From contig JBELML010000167.1 of NCBI GenBank assembly GCA_042095835.1, forward strand, positions 1 through 11,965: a stretch of 11,965 bases of DNA, in the 5' to 3' direction. The notes under the pieces were generated by a model, which made no database searches, was not told where the DNA came from, and saw only the letters and a list, made by a program, of their open reading frames with translations. Within the stretch, counting starts at the first letter, position 1; each line of letters begins with the position of its first letter. This DNA is from DATFKA01 sp042095835 (lineage in GTDB: Bacteria > Bacteroidota > Bacteroidia > Chitinophagales > Saprospiraceae). Positions 1-6,317 of the stretch are shown piece by piece. Position numbers and translations under genes: made by a program.

Positions 1-48
1 GATGCCCTGCATCATCTACGTTTTTTGCCTTGTCTTGGCACGAATTTA

Positions 49-67
49 TCCCGACTTTGCGTCGGGA
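49..67. repeat. Perfect 7-bp inverted repeat, 5-nt loop
   Basis: TCCCGAC (49-55) is followed by TTTGC and then GTCGGGA (61-67). It is GC-rich compared with the AT-rich bases around it, so it could fold stably in RNA or mark an interspersed repeat. No U-tract follows on either strand, so it is not a standard intrinsic terminator. Confidence 0.6.
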
Positions 68-229
68 ATCTTCTCGGTCAAAATACGGGACTTATTCTTT
101 GTCCGTTACTAAAAAAATTATTGTTTTGCTTAAACACCTTTGTCGCTTGGACGCTAAAACGACTGCTTAAAATAATGATTTGGTAGGAGGTAAGTTATTG
201 ATAATCAATTACTTATTTGGGAAAATAAT

Positions 230-256
230 GATTTTGTTAAAAACAATAACAAAATC
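230..256. repeat. Perfect 10-bp inverted repeat, 7-nt loop
   Basis: GATTTTGTTA (230-239) and TAACAAAATC (247-256) are exact reverse complements around a 7-nt A-rich loop. The left arm overlaps the second copy of the AAAATAATGATTT direct repeat (222-234; first copy 169-181). The stem is AT-rich and could be a regulator binding site or part of a non-coding RNA. Its function is unknown. Confidence 0.55.
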
Positions 257-337
257 CGATACCTACTTTTCCTTTTTTTGATTGTCTATATAACAAAGAG
301 CATTAATAATGGGTGTTCTCATAGTGTGTGGTTTTTG

Positions 338-366
338 ACCCCGTCAATTATTGGCGGGGTTTTTAT
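338..366 (+). terminator. Intrinsic terminator, + strand
   Basis: A stem of about 10 bp with one G-U pair is formed by 338-347 (ACCCCGTCAA) and 351-360 (TTGGCGGGGT) around a 3-nt loop. On the + strand it runs directly into a T-rich tract (360-364). On the minus strand the stem is followed by CAAAAACC, so it is not an obvious terminator for the polyphosphate kinase gene that ends at 379. It would therefore stop a rightward transcript coming from the gene-free left edge or from beyond it. Confidence 0.6.
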
Positions 367-378
367 TGGTGATGCCTT

Positions 379-1116
379 CTAATCTCGCTCTAATGGCGGA
401 TATTCCAGGTTTAGCTTCTCCAGTGCTTCGGCAAGTGTTTTAGCTACCACATAATCTCTGTACCATCTTTTATCAACAGGGACAATATACCAAGGGATCT
501 CACTACGGTCAATGACATCTTGGTAGGCTTTTCTATACTCCTCCCAATGTTCTCTTTCTTTCCAGTCATTGTCATTGTGCTTCCAGTACTTTTCGGGTTC
601 ATCCAGGCGCTGTTGAAGTTCTATGGCTTGTTGGTCTTCAGAGATGTGCAAATAGAACTTGAGCACCACGGTATTGGAACCGTATTGCAGCAATCGCTCG
701 AAAGCATTGATGGACTCAAAACGCTTGTCTACCATCTCATCATCTATCCATCGATGAACTCGCTGGATGAGTACCTCCTCATAATGTGATCGATTGAAAA
801 TCTGGATCATTCCTTTGGCTGGACATTCTTTATGGACACGCCAAAGAAAATCATGAGCAAACTCTTCTTCGGTGGGTTTTTTGAAGGATTTTACTTTGAT
901 ACCCTGCGGATGGCATTCTTCAAAAACGGTCCGCACAGCGCCATCTTTGCCACTGGCATCCATCCCTTGAAAGATCACTAAAACACTGTGCTTAGCTTGC
1001 GCGAAAAGGATGTTTTGAAGTTCTCCAATCCTCTTGACCCATTGCTTGGTTTGAGCTCTAGCTTCTTTTTTACTTAAATCATTGGGAGGTAAAGTTGATA
1101 TTGAGTTGAGTTGCAT
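379..1116 (-). CDS. ppk2: Polyphosphate kinase 2 (PPK2 family, probably class III)
   Basis: A cytoplasmic P-loop enzyme that transfers phosphate between inorganic polyphosphate and nucleotides. The product is 245 aa, close to the usual size of one-domain PPK2 proteins, with no signal peptide. Visible motifs are Walker A GMDASGKDG (51-59, with Lys57), a Walker B-like FNRSHYEE (107-114) carrying the family's NRS signature, and a charged lid helix with DWKEREHWEEY (184-194). The Walker A wording and SHYEE segment recall class III enzymes such as the Cytophaga hutchinsonii homologue, which can phosphorylate both AMP and ADP using polyphosphate. The class assignment is an inference from motif memory. 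The gene lies 53 bp downstream of the CotH-like gene on the same strand and is probably co-transcribed with it. Family membership is near certain; direction and nucleotide preference are not shown by the sequence. Confidence 0.93.
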   Translation of the reverse strand: MQLNSISTLPPNDLSKKEARAQTKQWVKRIGELQNILFAQAKHSVLVIFQGMDASGKDGAVRTVFEECHPQGIKVKSFKKPTEEEFAHDFLWRVHKECPAKGMIQIFNRSHYEEVLIQRVHRWIDDEMVDKRFESINAFERLLQYGSNTVVLKFYLHISEDQQAIELQQRLDEPEKYWKHNDNDWKEREHWEEYRKAYQDVIDRSEIPWYIVPVDKRWYRDYVVAKTLAEALEKLNLEYPPLERD

Positions 1117-1129
1117 ACTTTGGAGTGTT

Positions 1130-1164
1130 ACTTAACTAAGGTAGGAAAAATTAGAAAGTTAAGT
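1130..1164. repeat. 8-bp inverted repeat between CotH-like gene and ppk2
   Basis: ACTTAACT (1130-1137) and AGTTAAGT (1157-1164) are exact reverse complements separated by 19 nt. They lie wholly in the 53-bp gap between the upstream stop codon and the ppk2 start. The element is AT-rich and has no U-tract beyond it. It could be an mRNA-processing or attenuation structure, or chance. Confidence 0.35.
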
Positions 1165-1169
1165 GGAGA

Positions 1170-2198
1170 TTAAGGATCAACAAAATTATAAACCACCCTT
1201 TTTTTCGACTCTAGGACACTGAAAAACTCTTTTAGCCTACCGCGGAAAAAGGATTTCTCTTTTTCGTCAAGGTGAGGATAATCGGCTACAATTTTTTCGA
1301 GCTCTTCCTTTTTAGATAAAAACCATTTGGCAGTTTGTAATGCTTCGTCTTCTTCTACATCCCTGCCTCTAAAGTGGGGTTTTTTTACATCATCTATAGG
1401 TAGAGATTCATGAGGTACCGCATAGCCCGTTTCGACCAAACCTGCATAATCAAAGTCGTAAGGTACGGGCACAAAAAGATCATTTCCACCTGGCCGCATG
1501 TATTCTAGATTATGCATATTGATATCGCTCCAATCGGTATTTAATACCATATACTGGAAGAAACACATCTTCAGATAAGCAGATCTCTGAATCATACGAG
1601 TTCGAAGCCTACCTGCTTCGATTAGATCACCAGCATATCTTACCTTGAATTCTTCCTCTTCTTCTAATAAAAATCCATATAGAATTTGATCTTCTTTGCC
1701 TGCTTGATCAAACTCCATTTTAATGGGCCTGGCTTTATAGTATACATCGCCGATGGCTTCATAAAGCTTATAGATCAAATGTTCTTTGAATAGGTATTGC
1801 TGGCCTGATTTTCCACGATTACATTGGATGACCATTTTGAATTTGTTCAAGGTGTCCAGCCCCATAGCCGCCAAGTCTTTCTTCTTGAATTTAACTTTGA
1901 TAGGAGGGTAGTAGCAGACCTCTTTGCGTACATTTCCTCGACTACGAATCTTGGCTTTCATCTCAAGAGTATCGCCTGAATTGGCTAAAAAGGTGAAATG
2001 AGCAGCCTGGTATTCTTCTTTATCCTTTTTCTTGATGAGTTGTTTTAGGTCTGTTTTTACCTTGATTGTGGGAATAGCCTCCTCTAGTTGGTAGAAATAT
2101 TGATAAATCGATTTAGGCGTAGTTTGTTCCTGTCCAATAAGAGATGGAGCAGCAAAGGATAGCAAAAAAAGGACTAATAAATAGATTCGGTTAGACAT
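1170..2198 (-). CDS. Exported protein resembling the CotH / atypical kinase fold
   Basis: The 342-aa product begins with a clear signal peptide (hydrophobic core about 5-20, likely cleavage near residue 22) and so acts in the periplasm or outside the cell. It has the motif order of CotH-like proteins: a strand segment with RSRGN (85-89) followed by a Lys-rich PPIKVKFKKK (98-107, a possible ATP-binding Lys), a segment FKMVIQCN (120-127), a helix with LFKEHLIYKLYEAIG (136-150), a catalytic-loop-like NTDWSDINMHN (220-230, with Asp222, Asp225, Asn230), and PYDFDYAG (246-253), whose Asp248/Asp250 resemble the metal-binding DFG-type motif. CotH proteins are atypical kinases of spore coats with wider bacterial relatives. 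The overall similarity here is loose, and kinase activity is inferred from motif layout only. The C-terminal 60 residues are charged and helical. The gene lies 77 bp after the phosphatase gene and 53 bp before ppk2. Confidence 0.55.
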   Translation of the reverse strand: MSNRIYLLVLFLLSFAAPSLIGQEQTTPKSIYQYFYQLEEAIPTIKVKTDLKQLIKKKDKEEYQAAHFTFLANSGDTLEMKAKIRSRGNVRKEVCYYPPIKVKFKKKDLAAMGLDTLNKFKMVIQCNRGKSGQQYLFKEHLIYKLYEAIGDVYYKARPIKMEFDQAGKEDQILYGFLLEEEEEFKVRYAGDLIEAGRLRTRMIQRSAYLKMCFFQYMVLNTDWSDINMHNLEYMRPGGNDLFVPVPYDFDYAGLVETGYAVPHESLPIDDVKKPHFRGRDVEEDEALQTAKWFLSKKEELEKIVADYPHLDEKEKSFFRGRLKEFFSVLESKKRVVYNFVDP

Positions 2199-2275
2199 TT
2201 TTAGAAGACTTTACGGGTGAATTTTCCATAGTAAATTAATAATTTAAGAAAGAAATTCGACTAAAGCAATGAAGA

Positions 2276-3364
2276 TCATAGTTTTAGTTTCTCGCCAAAA
2301 ATAGTCCCCCTGAAGAAATTGCCGTCTTCGACCAACAATATTTCCCCCTTTTTGCCAAATTTAATACTTGAATCTACGCCAATTATTCTATTATTATGAA
2401 TCGAGATAATCGCTTCGTGAGAGGTATGCCCAACCACGATATGGTCCACATCCAACTTTTTAAGTATCTTGTCAGCATCGCGCTTCCCGGTAAGGTTTTC
2501 ATCAAAATAGCCTCGGTACCAAAGTGGTCCTTGCATAGTATTCAAGAAAGATAATAGACTATCTGCTTCCATTTTTTCACCTGGCGTATCTATAAAGGTC
2601 TTACCCAATTGGTTGATCTTTTTAAGATTACCCGTTTTTTCTAATAATAATTCAGAAAATCCGCCGTGTACAAATGCCATATTATTGATGGTAATAGCGA
2701 GTGGTTTAGAGCGGAGCCACATACCCAGATAAGTGTCTTTCGCTAAGATAGTGGCCAATGGGCGTTTTAGAAGGGCCATGGTGTACCTGTACTTCCTATG
2801 GATGTATCGGTCATCTCCGGTCAGTACCATTACCTCGTGATTACCCAAAAGGAAATGAACTTTTCCCTGGGATTTAGGAGCTTGTTGTTCCAGTTTGTGG
2901 ATCAACCAAAGAATTTCTGTGACCTGATCACCTCGATCGAAAATGTCTCCAACGATTACAAAATGGCCATTCCCAAAACTCCAGTTGTTGTTTTCATCAA
3001 TAATTCCATGCGCTTGTAGCAACTTTACAAATACCGGATATTGACCGTGTACATCACTCAGGGCAGCAATTTTAGCATCCGTTTCAAAGTTGATTCGTGG
3101 ATCTACTTTGAAGCCTTCCTTGATGGCCTGTTGATTAATTTTAAAATCAGGGCAAACAGCACTAGGAACAGATACAGGAGCCCCTTTATCAAATATTTTC
3201 TGCCTGAACTCTGTGTTTTCCATCCACTGAGCTACAATCTGGTTGTTTTTAAAGAACAGATAAGGCCCGTCATTATAAACAGGTTTCTTAGGTTTCACCT
3301 GAGCCTCAGATATCGAAATACAAACAAGACTCAACAGAACAATGTGAAAAAAGCGTTTAATCAT
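2276..3364 (-). CDS. Exported calcineurin-like (PPP-type) metallophosphatase
   Basis: The 362-aa product starts with a signal peptide (about 1-21, cleavage after ISEA), placing it in the periplasm or outside. The full set of PPP/calcineurin metal-ligand motifs follows in order: SDVHG (103-107, Asp104 and His106), GDIFDRG (139-145, Asp140, Asp143, Arg144), GNHE (174-177, Asn175 and His176), HGG (233-235) and GHT (312-314). The GDIFDRG and GNHE wording is that of serine/threonine phosphatases, and the arrangement resembles Shewanella-like phosphatases (Shelphs). The substrate is unknown: phosphoproteins or small phosphoesters are both possible. It is probably the first gene of a transcript continuing into the CotH-like gene and ppk2. 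The enzyme class is very secure; protein phosphatase activity is only probable. Confidence 0.9.
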   Translation of the reverse strand: MIKRFFHIVLLSLVCISISEAQVKPKKPVYNDGPYLFFKNNQIVAQWMENTEFRQKIFDKGAPVSVPSAVCPDFKINQQAIKEGFKVDPRINFETDAKIAALSDVHGQYPVFVKLLQAHGIIDENNNWSFGNGHFVIVGDIFDRGDQVTEILWLIHKLEQQAPKSQGKVHFLLGNHEVMVLTGDDRYIHRKYRYTMALLKRPLATILAKDTYLGMWLRSKPLAITINNMAFVHGGFSELLLEKTGNLKKINQLGKTFIDTPGEKMEADSLLSFLNTMQGPLWYRGYFDENLTGKRDADKILKKLDVDHIVVGHTSHEAIISIHNNRIIGVDSSIKFGKKGEILLVEDGNFFRGTIFGEKLKL

Positions 3365-3520
3365 CTAGTACAGAGTTTCCTTCGTGTTTAAATGGCTTGA
3401 GCAGCTAATAGGTTTAAAACAGCCCTGAGAATAAACAACGCAAAGAAAAGAAGAATAGGTTTATTCAAAGTCATTTTTTCTACCTATCGTCCGAATTTAG
3501 ACGATAGGTATCTCTGAATA
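3365..3520. promoter_or_regulatory. Intergenic leader upstream of the phosphatase gene
   Basis: This 156-bp gap separates the isomerase-like gene (ending 3521) from the phosphatase start (3364). It is AT-rich and contains a perfect stem-loop at 3481-3510. I could not find a clear Bacteroidota TAnnTTTG -7 element on the minus strand, so a promoter for the phosphatase-CotH-ppk2 transcript is expected here by position only. Confidence 0.3.
3481..3510 (-). terminator. Perfect 11-bp stem-loop after the isomerase-like gene
   Basis: TACCTATCGTC (3481-3491) and GACGATAGGTA (3500-3510) pair perfectly around an 8-nt loop, 10 nt beyond the stop codon of the minus-strand isomerase-like gene. The position suits a transcript-end structure. 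On the minus strand, however, the stem is followed by GAAAAAA, not a U-tract, so it is not a standard intrinsic terminator. It may stabilise the 3' end, act with Rho, or bind a protein. Confidence 0.5.
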
Positions 3521-4435
3521 TTAAGACAAACGCAGCTGACTTAAGTATTTAGCACCATCTTCTGCGCATTTAATTGGCGTGGTATTGTCATACCTTTCTT
3601 GCTCCAGGATGAAATATTTCATACCATTATCCTTGGCTACTTGTAGGATACTTGGGTAGTCTATGCTTCCGGTTCCTAAAGTAACGCTGGCGTGTGTTTC
3701 ATCGGGCTTTGCATCTTTGGCTCTATCTTTTACATGCGATAATCTAAAGCGATTAGGGTATTTCTTGAGATAAGCAATGGGGTCAGCGCCACCTGTGACT
3801 ACCCAGTAAAGGTCTAGTTCGTAGTCAACGGTATCAGGGTTGGTATTTTCCATTAAATAATCTTGTGGAATCACGCCATCTAGAGCCTTGAAGGAATAAT
3901 CATGGTTGTGATAAGCAAAGCGAATACCATTCTTTTTACAAATATCTCCGCAAGCATTGAATTGATCCGCAATTAGCTTCCATTTATCCATACTATCTTG
4001 AGCTCCTAAATAAGGGCAAAGAAGATATTCGAGGCCCGCTTCAGCAGCTTGTGCCGCCTTTTCCTCAAAGTTGGTATTAATGTCGCAATGACTAGAAACC
4101 ATGGACATGCCAAGATCAGTGAGGTAGGCTTTGAAATCCATATGTGGCATATTCCAATAGATACCCTGATCTCCCTCGTAGCCTTCGATTTGAGTATACC
4201 CAAAACCGGCTAATTGTTGAAGCGTTCCCTTGGGATCATCGCCGATGATGTCTCTTAAAGTGTAGAGTTGAATGCCAAATGCAGCAAGTGGAGCGCCAGT
4301 ATTAGCCATATCTGTGGTTTTATTTTGAGTATTAGGATTTGTTGTTTTGGATGTGCAAGCCATTTGCGGTAATAAAAAGGCTCCAGCAGCCACTTTTCCT
4401 GAAAGTGAAAGAAATTGACGTCTGTTATTGCTCAT
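3521..4435 (-). CDS. Tat-exported sugar phosphate isomerase/epimerase-like TIM-barrel protein
   Basis: With the start at 4435 the product is 304 aa. The longer frame begins at 4513, but its 26 extra residues are not signal-like, whereas from 4435 the protein opens MSNNRRQFLSLS, a twin-arginine signal (Arg5, Arg6), with a hydrophobic stretch ending LLPQMAC. Cys27 may be lipidated, though Gln at -3 is atypical for a lipobox. The mature part matches xylose isomerase-like TIM barrels: AFGIQLYTLRD (52-62) on the first strand, YHNHD (175-179), YELDLYW (205-211), LSHVKDR (232-238) and FILEQE (275-280). His, Asp and Glu in these motifs are the likely divalent-metal ligands. Family members isomerise or epimerise sugars or sugar derivatives; the substrate here is unknown. 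The gene is divergent from a sugar-type sodium symporter, which suggests work on the same carbohydrate in the envelope. Confidence 0.85.
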   Translation of the reverse strand: MSNNRRQFLSLSGKVAAGAFLLPQMACTSKTTNPNTQNKTTDMANTGAPLAAFGIQLYTLRDIIGDDPKGTLQQLAGFGYTQIEGYEGDQGIYWNMPHMDFKAYLTDLGMSMVSSHCDINTNFEEKAAQAAEAGLEYLLCPYLGAQDSMDKWKLIADQFNACGDICKKNGIRFAYHNHDYSFKALDGVIPQDYLMENTNPDTVDYELDLYWVVTGGADPIAYLKKYPNRFRLSHVKDRAKDAKPDETHASVTLGTGSIDYPSILQVAKDNGMKYFILEQERYDNTTPIKCAEDGAKYLSQLRLS

Positions 4436-4623
4436 TGCATTATAATGTTTGTTATGGCCACTAAGAAAATGAAACAACGGCGTTTTTCCTAATTTTTGTT
4501 GTCTCTCTAGCAAAATGCGAAAGAAAATTTGCTAACTGCCCAAGAAAATAAGATCAAGGTTATAAATATCAGTGCTAAATTTGATAGATTGGCGGCACAT
4601 TTTCTATAAACAAATAAAAACGA
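4436..4623. promoter_or_regulatory. Divergent intergenic region between isomerase-like gene and symporter
   Basis: This 188-bp AT-rich region must carry the start signals of both divergent genes. On the + strand TAAATTTG (4576-4583) matches the Bacteroidota -7 consensus TAnnTTTG exactly, about 40 nt before the symporter start. No TTTG -33 element is found at the usual distance. The symporter leader just before its ATG is A-rich (about 4610-4620), as is usual where Shine-Dalgarno pairing is weak. No matching element is clear for the leftward gene. Confidence 0.4.
4576..4583 (+). promoter_or_regulatory. Candidate -7 promoter element of the symporter gene
   Basis: TAAATTTG fits TAnnTTTG, the -7 element of the Bacteroidota primary sigma factor, and lies 40 nt before the ATG at 4624. 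The partner TTTG at -33 is missing at normal spacing, so this remains a weak call. Confidence 0.3.
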
Positions 4624-6243
4624 ATGGAAGCAGGATTGGTAACGCTCGATTGGGTGGTCATTGCCCTTTATTTTTTATTACTTCTTGGTATAGCGGCCTG
4701 GGTCATTTCCCAAAAGCAAAAAAACTCTGAAGATTACTTCCTTGCAGGTAGAAATATGGGTTGGTTCGTAGTTGGAGCCTCCATTTTTGCCTCTAATATC
4801 GGGTCTGAGCACGTCGTGGGCTTGGCTGGCTCGGGTGCTGGAGATAAGTTTCCATTACTGATTTATGAGTTACATGCCTGGGTAGTTGTTTTATTGGGTT
4901 GGCTCTTTCTTCCATTTTATGTACGTAGCGGAGTCTTCACGATGCCCGAATTTTTGGAAAAGCGCTTTGGTCCACGGGCACGCTGGTTCTTGTCGCTCTT
5001 TAGCTTAGCGGCCTACGTTTTGACGAAGGTTTCAGTAACTCTCTATGCAGGAGGTATTGTGATTTCTACTTTGCTGGATATCTCTTTTATGGCGGGTGCC
5101 TTAATTACGGTTATCCTTACGGGACTTTATACCATCTTAGGTGGAATGCGAGCGGTAGTCTACACCGAAACGTTGCAAGCCGTCATCTTAGTGATTGGTG
5201 CAGGTACACTTACTTTTCTAGGTTTGCAGGCCGCGGGTGGCTGGAACTCCGTAGTAGATACGGTCGGCCCTGAATATATGAATATGTGGCGCTCCATGGA
5301 TGATCCGGACTATCCTTGGCATTGGCTGGTCTTGTCTTCAAGTATTGTTGGGATATGGTACTGGTGTACTGATCAGGTAATTGTACAAAGGGTATTGACG
5401 GCTAGAAATATTACAGAAGCGAGGAGAGGTAGTATTTTTGGTGCCTTTTTGAAACTAATGCCTGTTTTCTTATTTCTCATTCCAGGTGTGATTGCTTTGG
5501 TTTTGAAAATGCGTGGTGAGCTGGCTTGGGATCGTCCAGATGAGGCTTTTCCTGCTTTGATGATCCACGTGCTGCCTGCTGGTTTGAGGGGTTTGGTAGC
5601 TGCAGGTTTGATGGCTGCTCTGATGTCTTCACTAGCCTCTGTTTTTAATAGCTGTTCGACTTTGTTTACAGTAGATATTTATAAAAAATTAAGACCTGAT
5701 AGTTCAGAGCGAGAATTGGTAAATGTCGGTAGAATGGCTACGGGAGTAGTTGTTTTATTAGGTATTGCTTGGGTACCTATTATTGAACAATTGGCGGGCG
5801 GTGCCTTATATGGTTATTTGCAGAATGTCCAATCCTATATTGCTCCTCCAATTACGGCGGTCTTCCTATTGGGGATTTTTTCTAGCCGGATCAACTACCA
5901 AGGCGCTTTGGCGACCTTGTTCTCTGGTTTATTTATAGCGGCCTTGAGGTTGATTTTGGAAGTATTCAAGGGCTCTTTGGACACGAGTTCAATTTGGTTC
6001 TCGATCGCAGATATGAACTTCTTGAAGTTTTCTTCCTTCTTCTTCTTATACTGTGTGGCAGTAGCGGTCTTAGTATCTATGTTTACACAAAAGCCCAATC
6101 TAGAGAAGATCAAAGGTTTAACAATTGGATCACTTACACCGGAGCAGAAAGCAGAAAACAAAGCCAGCTACAGTTGGATTGACATTGTGGCTTCCATCTT
6201 TATTATTGCGGTGGTGATTTGGGTGATGATTTATTTTAGTTAG
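4624..6243 (+). CDS. SGLT-type sodium:solute symporter (SSS family), probable sugar transporter
   Basis: The 539-aa inner-membrane protein has about 14 hydrophobic segments, the last at 518-537, consistent with sodium-driven solute uptake in the SSS family. Segment wording is close to animal SGLT1: FASNIGSEHVVGLAG (55-69), GWLFLPFY (92-99), YTETLQAVI (180-188), WYWCTDQVIVQR (245-256), LKLMPVF (276-282), ALMSSLASVFNS (332-343) and YLQNVQSYIAPPI (398-410). The sugar-contact residues known for SGLT1 appear to be present: Asn58, His63, Glu82, Tyr246, Trp247, Lys277 and Gln400. The Na2 sodium site is also there (Ala56, Ile59, Ala332, Ser335, Ser336). SGLT1 Asp204 aligns with Glu182. A hexose-like substrate is therefore likely but unproven. 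The isomerase-like neighbour is divergent, and the gene ends at a strong terminator shared with the convergent alpha-2-macroglobulin gene. Confidence 0.93.
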   Translation: MEAGLVTLDWVVIALYFLLLLGIAAWVISQKQKNSEDYFLAGRNMGWFVVGASIFASNIGSEHVVGLAGSGAGDKFPLLIYELHAWVVVLLGWLFLPFYVRSGVFTMPEFLEKRFGPRARWFLSLFSLAAYVLTKVSVTLYAGGIVISTLLDISFMAGALITVILTGLYTILGGMRAVVYTETLQAVILVIGAGTLTFLGLQAAGGWNSVVDTVGPEYMNMWRSMDDPDYPWHWLVLSSSIVGIWYWCTDQVIVQRVLTARNITEARRGSIFGAFLKLMPVFLFLIPGVIALVLKMRGELAWDRPDEAFPALMIHVLPAGLRGLVAAGLMAALMSSLASVFNSCSTLFTVDIYKKLRPDSSERELVNVGRMATGVVVLLGIAWVPIIEQLAGGALYGYLQNVQSYIAPPITAVFLLGIFSSRINYQGALATLFSGLFIAALRLILEVFKGSLDTSSIWFSIADMNFLKFSSFFFLYCVAVAVLVSMFTQKPNLEKIKGLTIGSLTPEQKAENKASYSWIDIVASIFIIAVVIWVMIYFS

Positions 6244-6266
6244 CCAAACACTTCAGTAATATGGTG

Positions 6267-6305
6267 AAAAGGAGTCAGTCCGAATTTTTCGGGCTGACTC
6301 CTTTT
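6267..6305. terminator. Bidirectional intrinsic terminator between convergent genes
   Basis: An 18-bp stem with one G-U pair is formed by 6267-6284 (starting AAAAGGAGTCAG) and 6288-6305 (ending CTGACTCCTTTT) around a 3-nt loop of T. The stem ends in A's on one side and T's on the other, so a U-tract follows the GC core in both directions. It lies 23 bp after the symporter stop codon and 12 bp from the alpha-2-macroglobulin stop codon, and should end both transcripts. Confidence 0.92.
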
Positions 6306-6317
6306 GTTTAAGCGCTC

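Larger units (their letters stand above)
1..378. other. Gene-free left edge with inverted and direct repeats
   Basis: No convincing gene lies here. Frame 1 of the + strand is open from the window edge to a TAG ending at 186, but the 61 encoded residues are very rich in Leu and Cys and resemble no protein I recognise. A 36-codon ORF (2-112) overlaps it in another frame. What is visible is structure: a perfect 7-bp inverted repeat (TCCCGAC, 49-55, with GTCGGGA, 61-67), a perfect 10-bp inverted repeat (230-239 with 247-256), a 13-bp direct repeat AAAATAATGATTT (169-181 and 222-234), and a rightward terminator at 338-360. It could be a truncated interspersed repeat, the 3' end of a gene lying to the left, or a small-RNA locus. 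The sequence alone does not decide. Confidence 0.5.

Noticed and set aside
2..112. 36-codon ORF beginning MPCIIYVFC
   Set aside because: Short, hydrophobic and overlapping another open frame in a region with hairpins; no recognisable family and no start signal.
520..789. 89-codon hydrophobic + strand ORF opposite ppk2
   Set aside because: It lies wholly within the well-supported ppk2 gene; the apparent membrane segment comes from antisense translation of charged codons.
1181..1188. TAATTTTG on the minus strand as a -7 promoter element for ppk2
   Set aside because: It lies inside the coding end of the upstream gene, has no TTTG at the -33 spacing, and such AT-rich matches are expected by chance.
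4436..4513. N-terminal extension of the isomerase-like protein by 26 residues
   Set aside because: The extension would bury the twin-arginine signal that begins at 4435; its residues look like translated leader.
5895..6182. Overlapping ORFs in other frames within the end of the symporter gene
   Set aside because: The symporter frame keeps its membrane segments through this stretch, so these are shadows.
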